Source: Brachionus plicatilis
Taxonomy: Eukaryota; Rotifera; Eurotatoria; Ploima; Brachionidae
Length of the DNA: 62,695 nt
Direction of reading: 5' to 3'
Assembly: GCA_010279815.1 (NCBI GenBank)
Contig: QEOQ01000508.1
Coordinates: 4,766,169-4,828,863 of the forward strand
A model generated the notes under the pieces. The model did not search any database and had not been told where the DNA came from. It worked only from the letters and a program-made list of their open reading frames with translations. Every line of letters starts with the position of its first letter. Positions within the stretch are counted from its first letter, which is position 1. Both the position numbers and the translations under genes were made by a program. Shown here piece by piece: positions 46,601-59,300 of the stretch.

Positions 46601-48517
46601 AATTTTAAGTTTGTAAGTAATATAATCTTTAAAATTCTCTTACTATTATGAGTATTTTGATGAAAATTTATAAAGTCTAGCTTACAAAAAAATGACCAAG
46701 AAATGCCATTTCTTACTTATTGAGCTAATTGTCATAAAAATAAAATAATTTTAAATTCTGAATCACCTAATCGAGTTCTACAAGATTCTACAAGATAACT
46801 AGCTAATTCATTTAGGATTTCTTTCCAAATTGTCCCATATCCTTTATATTAGAGTAAAAATGTAATATAATTATCAATAGAAAAACTAAAACTAATAATT
46901 TACTTAAGTAAAAGATTTTATTCAAATTTTAAAAATCCTTTTTATAAAAGCTAGTCAATATTTTTTGCCAAAATTTGTACTAATAGATTTTTTATAAGAA
47001 TTTTTTTTTAATTTTATGCCCACCTCGATGTGAAGATTCTAAAGCTTAGCTATAAATTGTGTATGAAAGAACGCAAAATAATGAACAAGAAAAGTGGCAG
47101 TCGCCGGAAGGTTGACCTTTGGTTCTGGCTTTATCAAGTGTTCAGCAAAAACAAATTGAAATTTTTTAGCCTCGTTGAGAATAATTTTATATGAGATTAT
47201 CTAAGATTTTTTTTTACATTTTGCTTTTATTATTAAAAAATTATTAATTAACTGGTGAAGACAAAGTTTCCAGAATTTTTTCAAAAGGTAATAACTTCTT
47301 CATTTTTAAAGAATGAAGACTGAGACCAAGTGATTTAGAATTTAAAGCTTTGAAAAGTTAATTTCTTTCTATTTAATTTTTTAATTTTTCAAACTGCAAA
47401 ATTTTATTTTTAAGATGATAGAAGTGGGATTTACACGAAATTAGACACATTAAACTCGAAAACCTCGAAAATCCAATTAGATGCTAAGTTTTTGATTAGA
47501 TTTTATAAATTTAAAATGAAAATTAAAAAAAAATCTATAAATATAAATTTAATAGACACCTTTCTCTTTTTTTTAAAAGCTCATAGCTGAAAAACTAAAA
47601 ATATATTTTTATTGGTGAATTCTTCAATTTAAAAGAATTGATACTTATACGGTTTTGTAGATAATTAAAATCTCTACATTCTTACATAAGAAATAAAAAT
47701 TTATCTTAGGACTCTCGGTCAAAATTTCTCTTAATTTATTTTTACTTTCAACTAAGCCAATTCAATTTTTTAAATTTTAACAAAATTTATTAATTATTGT
47801 AATTTTAAAAAAATTATATTAATATTCATTTTTAAAAAATATTTTTATTACGGTTATTTTTTGAAATTGAAGAATTCACCTAAAAAAAAGATATTTTGAG
47901 TTTTTCAGATATGAGCCTTTATTAGAAAGAGCTAGGTGACTATTTATTTTTCTGGAGTAAAGCTTAGGCTTTTCTCTTTCATATAATTAGTGGTCGGAAG
48001 GCCAAGGTCTTATCACTATCTTGAAAACATGTGGTCTGTTAACAGCAACTCAGGATTTTACTCTTTAATACTAGTTTAACAAGTCAAAAACCAGGTCTTA
48101 TGGTCTAACTGGTACTTTTGCGTAATAGTTCATCAAATTCTCTACAAAAAAGTCTGTGGTCGGAAGTTTTTGGATAATTCCTAACACCATCCGACCGCGG
48201 TCCGTGTTTTAGCATAAGCCTTTCCTCTAAACTAGTGTTGAAAATCGAATATTGTATTTGATTTAATATTTGAATATTTTTTAATTAAAATTTAATAATA
48301 TTTATAGACTAAATTTAAATTTTTAAGATAATTGAATATTTATTCGAATAAAAAATACAATTTGAATTTGAATTTGAACAAAAAATTATTCTAATTCAGA
48401 AATTTAAATAAAAAAAAAAACAAAATATTAATTCGAATTAGATAAAAATAATTGGTCAAAAATTGAAAATTAATTTAATATAAATTTTAAATTCGATTGT
48501 ATATTTGTCTAAATACA
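43689..48517. other. 4.8-kb AT-rich spacer, no gene seen
   Basis: No ORF with recognisable content. Contains a (ATT)n run at about 44030-44050 followed by a GCCCCATAGGC block also seen near 21030 (CCTCATAGGC), probably a LINE/SINE 3' end in reverse. A GGGGTCCCCAGGGCC block at ~46566 and two GGTCGGAAG words at 47992 and 48161 stand out from the background. Confidence 0.4.
47554..47943. mobile_element. foldback element with ~75-bp imperfect arms
   Basis: The left arm (about 47554-47630) contains CTCATAGCTGAAAAACT and GGTGAATTCTTCAATTT; the right arm (about 47865-47943) contains their reverse complements AAATTGAAGAATTCACC and GTTTTTCAGATATGAG, then AGCTAGGTGACTA against TAGACACC on the left. 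The interior is non-coding. Target duplication not identified. Confidence 0.6.
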
Positions 48518-48985
48518 TCATGATAGATTTTGGTAAAGCATCATAACTTTTTTTACGTTCTTAGGGCTAATTTTATTGCGACGATCCCAAATACTATATT
48601 CAGCAGCTGAAAAAAGCTGTACAGATGTTACTGAGGTCGCTGGTATACAAAAAATTCTTAAAAATACATTAAACAAAATTGGATAATTTTCTTTGCTTGC
48701 TTTCCAAAAATCAATAGGGTCTATGTTTTTAGAAGGTTCCAAATTATATTTGTAAAGTTCTTTTTCCAAAGTGTTTAGCTTTTGATAGCCTTTTTTATTA
48801 TTATATTCTTTAGTGAAATCGAAAATTTGGAGCCGGTTTCTTTTCTCATTATTTTGTAAGTTAAGATTTTGAGTTTGGGTATAAGTTTCATAAAAATGAT
48901 CGTCGTTTAATTTTAGGTCACTTTTTAATTCAATTGGAAAATCATCAACTACTGCTCTAATCGTTACTTTTGCTCTACTTATCAA
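48518..48985 (-). mobile_element. hAT transposase C-terminal (dimerisation domain) fragment
   Basis: The minus-strand frame of ~155 residues ends with the hAT family dimerisation region: DPIDFWKASKENYPILFNVF, then IPATSVTSVQLFSAAEYSIW, then RRNKISPKNVKKVMML. The Ile-Pro-Ala-Thr-Ser and RR...L/I-x-P-x-N-V words are diagnostic. The catalytic N-terminal part is missing upstream, where a LINE fragment occurs instead, so this is a remnant. Confidence 0.85.
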
Positions 48986-49115
48986 ATTCTTTTTTTTTTA
49001 ATTCAGAAAATTTACTAAACAATTTGGTTCTAACATCTAAATAGGATACTGTAATAAATAAATCATTACTAAAAATATCATATTTTTCAATATAAAACTC
49101 TGTTTTAAAACTTTT

Positions 49116-49740
49116 TTAAAAAATAAGGGTAAAATCTGAGTCGTCGTCTTGTGGGTCTTGTAAAATTAAAAGTTTTTGAAAAATAGGAATAAATACAGAA
49201 ACCGTTGAATATTTGACACCAGATAGCTCATTGATCTGCGTTTTGTGGATTGTATCGACACTTGTTTTAAGTGGAAAAATTTTAATAATTCGTAGAATTT
49301 TGTTTTGAAAAATTTGCAGATCTTTTTTAATTTTTTGAGTGCCAGATTTTAGAATAACGAAGCAGTAATCAAATAGAGATCTTATCAAAGATTTGTACAG
49401 CGTTTTATAAATAGAAATGGAGTTGCTCCATTTAAAACCCTTTATTTTCCTCAAGATGTTAATTTTGGAAGACACTTTTTTAACAATCTCCTTGAAATGG
49501 TCTGCAAATTTTAGTTTTGGGTCAAGTTTGATACCGAGAAATTTAGGTTTAGGCTCCAAAGAAATGGGTTCAGATTCGATATGAAGGTCCATCGAGTATT
49601 TTCTCTGATAATTGTCTCTAAGCCCAGCTGTAGTGAAGACAGAATAGCAGGTTTTCGACTTGTTAATTTTAAAGCCCCACTTTATACAAAAAGAGACTAT
49701 ATTGTCCACTGCTCTTTGAAGAATTTTTTTTTTATCTTGA
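49116..49740 (-). mobile_element. LINE reverse transcriptase C-terminal fragment
   Basis: The minus-strand frame gives a non-LTR RT thumb/C-terminus: IVSFCIKWGFKINKSKTCY, then KPKFLGIKLDPKLKFADHF, then YKTLYKSLIRSLFDYCF, then FQNKILRIIKIFP. It has the same order of motifs as the fragment at 799-1020. It is 5' truncated and immediately upstream (in its own orientation) of the hAT fragment. A plausible 3' tail is not obvious. Confidence 0.85.
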
Positions 49741-49859
49741 TTTTATTTAGTATTGATTTAATACTAAAACATCTCAATTAAACAAATTTTTTTTTTTTTA
49801 ATCGTCAACTTTAATTTATGCTTTAAAAAAACTTTTTTGTTTATTTAAAAACCTTATAA

Positions 49860-49960
49860 TTTGTAATTCAAGTAAATTATTTTTGTATAGCGCTTAATTT
49901 GCTGAAAGGGGAGCGTGAGATCTCCAAGCAGCCGGTCTAAATGTCTAAATAAATAAAATA
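49860..49960 (+). repeat. retroelement 3'-end-like block
   Basis: GCTGAAAGGGGAGCGTGAGA followed by CCAAGCAGCCGGTC and a TAAATAAATAAAATAA tail has the look of a LINE 3' untranslated end. Only one copy is visible here, so this is tentative. Confidence 0.3.
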
Positions 49961-50353
49961 ATGTCTTTTATGTTTTTTATTATGAGTTAAGACTCTAAAC
50001 TCATAATAAAAAAATAAGACAAAAAAAATGTCGACTCGTTTCATTTCATCGACAACCAAAAAAATTAATATTCACTTGTAATTACAATTGAATATCTTAA
50101 TTTAGAGTATAGCCAATGCGTACACAAAATACCATCATTTACTAATAATCAAATAAATATAACTACTTCATATTCAAAAGCCAAATTTCAAGTATTCAAC
50201 CGTCCGTGGTTGTAAAAAAAATAAAACAAAATAGAAAAAAAAAATCACAATTTGAAGCCTTAATAGGTCAATAATCGCGACTAATTTGAATTTAAAGTGA
50301 ACAAGACAAAAGTAGCAAGCAGCAACAAAAGACCTCCAAGCCGATCATCTAGG

Positions 50354-53300
50354 ATGGAGCAGCCGTGTCAAAGTGTGGCCAAAGAGCCCAAGAACACACT
50401 GCACATTGTGTACCATTCAGTGTCGGGCAGCGACGAGTCGGGCATGCGCTCCGACGAGTGTCTATTCGAGCAAAAGCTGCACGACATAAGCGATCAAATA
50501 GTGTCAAGCGGTCTGGTCCAAAACAGCCAGCTGACCAATCTAGTAGTCGAGTCGGTTTGTCTGAGCAGCGACTACATAGCTCTGTTGCTGGACAACGGCC
50601 GAGTGTGCCGCATCAGCTACAAATGCAAAGTAGAACACAAAACCGAGCCAAGTAATACCATTACTAATCAAACTAATTATAGAAATTTAAAAACCTCTAC
50701 TAAACTAGGCTCCACGAACGCCTCTGCCTACCGACACAACTCAAGACAATCATTTTCTAACTCGAATTTGCGCGAAGCGTTCATCATTCCGTCGAGCCAC
50801 GACCTCATGGTTCAGAGCCCCGGCTCGCTCTCCTCCTATCCGGTGTTTAACCCGGGGTCGTCGCGCAACCGCCGACACGGCACCTCGCACTACAACAGCC
50901 ACATACTGCGCGGCCGCGTCAACAGCCTCATAGTGGGCAGCTCGAGAATAGCGGGTTCGATAGTGCCGGCGCCGGCCGTGCCCGAGTCGCTAATCGAAAA
51001 CGTGCAGACCGTGCTCCAGTCAAAGTCGCGGTCGGTGATCATGCGCGAGCTCCAGCGCACCAATCTCGACGTCAACTTGGCCGTCAACAATCTGCTGCAG
51101 CGCGACGACGAGGGCGACGAGCAGACCGACGAGGACGACGACCCGTTGTCTGCGGTCGCAGTCGCCGCCGCGGCCGCCGCCGTCGCCAACACCAACACGG
51201 CCGCCAACCCGCCGCCACCGGCCCCCTCCGCCCAAACAAACGAGCCCTACATTCACGGCGACGATCTCATGTCCCTGCTGGATATAAACTCGAGCGGCGG
51301 TGGCGGCGCCGGCGCTCAGAACGCGGACGTGCCCAACGAGAACGATTCGTCGTCCTCGTCCTCATCGTCTTCGTCCTCCACTGCTCCAGCCAGTGCAACC
51401 GCCAACGTCACTGCGTCGCAAGCGGCCCATGCCGGACAATCGATTGGCATGTTCGACGAGGAGAACTTCAGGCTGATACGCCGCTTCGGCAACTCTATTA
51501 TTGGCACGCGCAGCTCAGAGGAAAGGGACGTGACTAGTAGAAAGACGTCCAGTTATAGATTGAGGGACAATAGATGGTATGAGTCGTACAGGGATGATTT
51601 GTTCAATAGGAGCGAGAGTGAGGAGAAGGTGAAGAAGAGTGAGCAGAGTGCTGGTGTCAAAGAGAGTGGTGGTGAGAGTGTGATCACGTTTGGCGATAAT
51701 ATTCAGTATTGGATTGAGAAGAGGGGCGACACGCCGCAGTTTGTGCGCATTGCTAGTTTGTACTCGGAATTGGTGGCTGTTTGTAAAGAGGGAAAGTTGC
51801 ATCAGTGGAAATGGTCGTCTGATATTCCTTATTCGGTTGAGAGTGAGGACAAAAAGATTGTGTATCATCCGAAGAGTGGTCCGTTGGGTCTTGTCAATGA
51901 GAGAATAGTCGGCTTGTCTAGTTCGTTGATTAGAGGATGTTGTTGGACTGAGAGTGGCAAAGTGGCATGTTGGTTCGACGATTCTGTCCACTTGACAAAT
52001 TTGACATGCAAATATGAAACGGAGTGCACTGCGTTCACCACCGATAGGAATTTGTCTGCAAATGAGAAAATTATTGAAATGTCTACTTCCAACTTGTTCA
52101 CTGTTTACAGGACATCACTGGGATCTGTTTATTGGTGGTAGGTGTTTTTTTTTTTTAATCAATGGGTAAAAACACACAAAATATTGTTTTATTCTTACCG
52201 ACATAGAAATTATTTAAAAAATATTTTTTAAAATTTAAAAATGTAATGCACAAACACATTTTCATGTTATGCAAGTCAAGTTTTAGATAAGTTTTTATTT
52301 TATGCAAGAGTGTCTGCGGTTTTTATTTTGTTTTTTCGTGTTCTGGATTTAGTAATTTACCATAATTTACGCAAAAAATAGTAAATTTGGTAAACGTTCA
52401 AAACAGAGAAAAAAATTTTTAAGAGAATTTTTATTTTAGAGAAAAAAAATAGCGACAAAAATTAATCAATTAGCAAATTAGCAAAGCCACGAATAAATAA
52501 ATCTAAATTGTTTTTATTATAATTCAAAACTTGTCGTTTTATCTTTTCTTCTTTATTTTTTAGCTTTTAATGTCATTGACTTTAATAGATTACCAGCAAA
52601 CAACAACATTGAAATGATTCATCTAGCTTGAATTTATTAGAATTTATAAATTTAAACAATTGATTAATGAAATTGAAATTGAAACTTTGATGATTTATCT
52701 CTATTTTAATTTTTCTCTATTTTTCTCTATAGTTCATCGTAAATTTACCAAATTTTACGTAAAATATTGTAAATTTACAAAAGTAAAAAAACGTAAATTT
52801 ATTCTATCGCTTGGCTAAAAAGATGGACGTCCATTCTGAGTAGCCGGGAAGTTTCCCTCAAACTAATAAAATAATAATGATACTAATAAAAGTCAAGTTT
52901 GATCAAAATCAAGTGTTGTGCATAATTCTGCAAATTCTAAAAAATTTTTTGCATTAGTGCATGCCTTAAATGTATGGAAAAAATTACCAATTTAACTAGT
53001 TAATGCCAAGTCTAAAAATGAATTTAAAAACAAACTATTTGAAACTAAAATAATTAATTTTTCTTATTAACAAAAGTATATTTATATGAGGGATTATTGT
53101 TAAAATTAGACAGCTACCATTACGCAGTTAGTCGTCTGTAACTTTTTTTATTATTATTATTATTATTATTATAAAAATAAACTAATAATAACAGAGTTGG
53201 TCATAAGTCAATTTTTTTAATTGAAGACACCTCAAATCATTTAATATGTTTCATTCATTGTCAAAAGTTTGTTGTTAAAAATAGTTTGAAAAAATGTCAC

Positions 53301-56300
53301 AATATTAAAGAATATCCCGTAGTGTAGATATAGTTTCCAGATTTTTTCTTCTAAAATGGGTTTAGGAGCTCTGATCCTCTGCTTGTATGATTAACACTCA
53401 AACTATTGGGTTATGATATTCTGTGGTAGGCAAATAAAAGTTTAGGTCTAAATTTACATCATCGTGCTAATAAATATCAGTGTTTTTGTGGCTCAGTCAA
53501 ATATTTTAGTGACCAATAAAAGCGGTGGTGAAGTTTGGAGCAAAAACTGTTGAAAAATATGCTTTTTAATTATACATCAGTTTTATTTAAGTTATATGAA
53601 TTTTTTTTTAAATAAATGATTAACATTTTTTAACATAACTTGTTAAATGTTAACAAAAGCAAAATATTTAAAAAATCTTTATATTTAGAAGGATAGATCG
53701 AATAAAAATTTTCAAAATTATCAATTTATTTTTAAACTGAAAATTTTTTTGATTTGATTTAATTTTTTCTAATCAAAACTTCACCACCGCCAATAAAATT
53801 GAAAACTTTTCGTATCTCATGGTATCACATGAACCACTTGGTCTTATAACAGACCAGATCGACAAAATAAAAAAATACCACAATTTATAATATATCACCA
53901 TTTATTTTGATTACAAGTTTTTAGAAAAAAATGTCAATTAAATGTTTTAATTTTATTTTTTTTATTTATATAATTCGAGTAACACCAAAAGGCGACGTAA
54001 AAATTGATATAAAAAAGAAAAAAAATGTTCAAAATTTACTTAAAGATAAAAAATATTTAATAGCAGAGTAATTATTTGTTTTCTTGCATCTTTTCTGGTT
54101 TCAAGAGCGCAACAAGAGAACTTTTGCCCGCTGTAATGTTTTAATTGTCATCTAAAAGTATTAATTGTCTTTTAAAATATTAATTGACAATTTTTAATAT
54201 TACACACACTAAAAATTATTAAAGGATATTTATTTTATTTAAATAGAACTTAAAACTAGTAATTGTCAGTGAAAATAATTAGTCGGTATAAATTTTAATT
54301 AATTATATCTTGAAGAAATTATATGTCAATAAAATTTTCATCAATTACTGTTTAATAATGTATTAGAATCATTCCAGGAATTGCATTCGGTTCAAATAGA
54401 GAAAATTCATATAGTAAAGAACTTTAAGATTACTTTCCAGCTAAAACATGGCACATTAATTAAAAAAGCTGTAAAAAAGCTTAGTAAAAATATTTTAAAA
54501 ATTATTTATTTAATTGATTTCTTAATTTTTTTAATCGATAAAATTTATTCATTAGTTGATGATTTCTATAACTTGACTTTAGGCGATGCATTAAATTACT
54601 AAATTTTGTGACAGCTAATACTTTTAATTTGCAAATAATTCATTAAATTGACGATTTAATTTTTTTTTGGTGAGTTTTATAAAAATAAATGGGGCTTTAA
54701 CATTAATTCTTTAAAATATTATCTTAAATATATTTAAAACAAAAATTTGCTCACATCTAATTAAGGCTTATGTTCCTAGTTAAACAAAATTAGAAATTAT
54801 CTTTTTTTATCAAATGAGCATAGAAAAAAATAAAATTAATTGAAATGGTGTTTATATCATTACAAAAAAAATAATATCATTCCGACCAAATATCCTTAAT
54901 TCTGAAAAATTTCCAACATTTAGCCTGATTTTAGTTGATTTATAATAGGACTTCAATTGTAGCGTATTTATTTATTTATAATATTTAAAAATAAAGCTTA
55001 ATAAAGAATCTGACTATTAAAAAATAATTTGAAATATTTTTGAATTTTTTAAATCTACTTAATCTTTTGACCATTTTTTAAAAATATTTAGAATTTATAA
55101 GAAAATGAGATTTAAATAAAAAATAACATCATTTTAGTTGAGAAAAACATTTATTTATATTAATACTTTAAAAAGACAAAAAAAATACAAAACTTTAAAA
55201 CAGTCATTAATAATTTTTTGCCAAGGGGTCTGATGCCATATGATCTCCGCTTGAAAGCATTTGAAAAGCAACAGACAAAAAGTCAGTCAAAATCTAAATC
55301 CAATTCGTCAGAAATTTCAGTTGGTTCGATTGTGTCTTTAAAATCGTTGCCAATATTCAACACTGGCACATTTGGCATGACAGTTCGCGATGGCCAGCCA
55401 TTTGTCGGTCAACTGACTGAACATGTGTTTTCCTATCGAGAAAATAAAGCCTACAAATTCAAAGTTAAAAAGGCCAGTTCGTTTCTCACCGAACAAAATT
55501 CAACACCCACTTCGCCTACACTAACTTCGCCACAGACTCAGGTTATTCAAGGATCTCTCAAGCGCAAAAAGCAGTATCTAAATCAAGAGAATAAAAAAGT
55601 CAATCTAGATGAATCACGTGATGAATCAGACTTTGAAAGAGAGGAGAGAGAAGAAAATTGGCTGCTAAGTGATGTGTTTTTCATGGACGATGCCAAGGCG
55701 TGCAATGTACTCGGCCAAGTAATCAAAATAGACTCGGACTATGCACTGGTCAGAATGAGTGATTCGAAGACGGAAAGTGATCCTTTGGAAAATACAAGAA
55801 TTTTTGCTAAAAGTCAACTGCAACTAGCCGAGGCGTCCAATTTTTCCCTAAAGTCAAATTGTGACCAATTTGTTCAGAAAGGTCCCAAAAAAATTCCAGA
55901 TTTGACAAATGTACTTACTTGTTGTGCTCAACAAGGTTTCATACATGTCATCATAAGCAAAGAAAGTTCGATTGTTTACGCACAATACGATTTGGCGAGT
56001 GGTAAATTTTTGAAAGAAAAAAAATTTCCCACAAATTGTGTATCGGCCTTTTGCGGAAATAATTTGAATAATATTTCATTAAGGACTATAGACGAGCCAA
56101 ACGTAAGTTAAATTTAATAAAATGAAAATAAAATATAATTAAAAAATTTTTGTTTGCTTTTTTTTCTAGTTCAACATGTTTACTCTTTTTGACGGCAATT
56201 CAACAATCTATCCGTTCACCAATTTACATGGCTCAAACACACTCAAAGATCCTGAGTGGAAAAATTTATTCCCATTCAAATCATTCGCACAGACTGTGCT

Positions 56301-59300
56301 CATTCCAGTAAAGGTAAATACAAAATTGCTTTATTCTTTTATAATTTAATTTTATATTTAATTAAAACAAAATTGAATTTTAAAAGCATTGTGAATTTTG
56401 GTAAAAAAATCAAAAATAAAATATTAAAAGTGCAAAAGCTTAAGTTATGATGGACCAGAACATGTTCTGTAAATTGTAGCAACTGAAACACCCTTTCTAT
56501 CACCAATAAACTCCAAACAAGATTCTGCCAAACTCTGCAATAAATCTGCAAAGCTCTGCAATAAATCTGCAAAGCTCTGCAATAAATCTGCAAAGCTCTG
56601 CAATAAATCTGCAAAGCTCTGCAATAAATCTGCAAATCTCTGCAATAAATCTGCAAAACTCAGAAAATTGAAAATTTGGGATATTATATTTTATAAAAAA
56701 TCCAACTCAACTTTAATTGGTGGTAGAAAGTATGTATCAGTTGCTTCAATTTACAGAACATATTTTGGTCATTTAGAACTTAACCTTTGACACTTTTAAT
56801 AATTTGTTTTTGATTTTTGTACCAAAATTCACAATGCCAATTTTAAAATTCTCTTAATTTAAATTGAAAATTCATTTTTTAAACCAATATTCAAGAGTGC
56901 ATCAACAACAAGTGCAAATCAAACGAAAAAAATTCACTTCGTCACCCTATTCAGCATGAAAATAGAACAGTTAATGGCAAGTATTCTGCGCTGCGATTTG
57001 AATAGAGTGTTTAAAATTCTACGTCAACTTGAAAATGGTAAATTATCTACTTACTTAAAAACAAATCTTGTCGAATTCAGTAAAATTATTAAAAAAAATT
57101 ATATTTATTTTTATATTTATTTTTTTTTGATTTAAAATAAGAGCGTCCTTATCTCCTTTTCCTGATTTTGTGAAATTCAACTTAAAAAGAACAGAAAAAA
57201 AGTTCTTTTGTTCATCTTTTTTTTTATTAAGGCTAATCAATGAACTAATTGAATCTAATAGATATTTACGTTTGAGATAAAAAAGGTCATTTTTGAAAAA
57301 ATAGGAGAATTTATTTGTGTATCTTTAATTAATTAATCAACAAAAAAAATTATTTTTACTAAATCGTTGACTTTTAACTGTCTTTCAAAACTGTCATTCA
57401 CAGAGCTAATTTAAAAAGGGTCTTGTTGCATTCGTGGACTATTGGAAATGGGCAATAATATATGTTTGTATCGTGGACATTTTATTATATTGTAAAAAAT
57501 GTTATGAACAATAGAAAAAAAATCTGGACGATTTAATAAATCATGGACAAAAATAGTTATTTTTTTGAATGATACATATATATTTTTGTGATTAAAAATT
57601 ATTTCGTTTTTTTCTTTTATGATTATTGATTTGTTATTGATTGATTTAGTGAATTTTGGGTTTTTTCTTCTAACTTTAACTTAACCTAGCACTGCTGCCC
57701 TCTTACCAACAAAAATAATTGAACCTTTTTTCTCTGTCAAAATTTGAATGAATGGTAAAAGACCATGAAAAATTAATTTTTTATAATTTATAAGTAGATA
57801 TAATGAAAAATGTATATTTACGTTGATTAACGTATATTTCGTTTTATGGCTAATTTTATAAAAAAAACTTGATTTTTAATTTTATTCTATACTTAGTTAT
57901 ATTTTGTAATAAATTGTTATTTTTTGATGAACCCTCTTTCTATTTAAAAAATTTTCTTCTCGCTTCACATGATTTCAATTAAATTCAAATCAAGAGAATT
58001 TTGAAGAGTTTTTATCTAGTTTTTAGGTAATTTTATTGCTGATAAAAATGATCTTTGATCTATTAACACTTATCTATACATCAGTGGTTAATTAGATTAT
58101 TTATCAAATCTCCTCCAATTTCCACTGACTTGAATCCAATTGAAATGAGATAAAGCGAGATTATAAATTTTTTAAGAAAAAAGAAGTTTCAGAATAAAGC
58201 CCAAGCTTTTTGTATTTCGCAAAAAATTAACACCAGAAAAATTTCAAGAAGTTTTTTTTTTTATAAATTGGTCAAAAAAATAGTTATTTTTAAATTGTTA
58301 TAAAAAAAGACATTTTTTGAAAAAAATTTGAATTTTGAATTAGCCGTTTTTAATTTTACCAAATTTTACCAAAATTATCTCAAAATCCTGAAAATTTACC
58401 TAATTTTTCGTAAAATTTGGTTAATTTACGTTTTTTTACGTAATTTTTCGTAAAATACTGTTATCAAATCACCACTGTATTAATCATTTAAGAGAAGTTA
58501 TTTAAATATTATTAAAAAAAATCAATATTGTGAGCTTTATATTAGGTTATTAAATTTTTTATTGAAAAAGATCGGATTGATCGAATCATTAACGAATCAT
58601 TTAAAAGTGAAAAAACAACTTTTTATTACAGAGTATAACAGAAAATTAAATAAAATTAAAAATTTATTTTTTTACCAACATTTGGCATAATAAAACGAAA
58701 TTTACGTCAATTAAATTAACGTAACATTTTCAAAAGCTTGGCAAAGGAGCGAAAGCTCAAGCCATTATTTATTCATTTATTTATTTATTTAAATAAAGAC
58801 GTTTATCATCACCATTAGACGATAAAGTAAATTGCTACAAAATAATTTTTCATCTAAATAAATGATCCTAGTATCGAAAAAAAAAAATAAAAAAAATTTA
58901 CAAAAGTATCTAATTTAACATACAAATTATTAGTACAGTATTTACAGAACAGACGGTTCATTCTTTCTTCAATTAGTTGGACATTTAAGCTTTGGTGAAT
59001 ATACGGGATTGAAGTCCTCAGTGGGAAAAACTTTACGTGCCTAAGTATTTTATTTTGTAGTTTTATTATAAATGGTGATGATTTACAGCAAAATTGGGCA
59101 TCTTGAAGTTTAGGATCAAAAAAATCAGATCAAATAGTATTTTGTTTTTAACTTTTGAATGGTATTTGATTAAATCTCTCTGCAAAATGCTAAATAATGC
59201 AAAAAAAAATGCTGAATATTAGAATAGGCTCTGCAAAAACTCTGCAATTTTGCAGGAAAATGCATGTCATTAAAAAGTATTTAATTCAACTGCGAAATTT

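Noticed and set aside
50890..51991. Several long minus-strand open frames opposite UBR5 exon 1
   Set aside because: They are antisense shadows of a GC-rich coding exon; the plus-strand frame matches UBR5 including its UBA domain.
56339..56656. Minus-strand frames with repeated YCRALQI or QSFADLL units
   Set aside because: They are translations of the 21-bp tandem array inside a non-coding foldback element; 21 is divisible by three, so any frame repeats.
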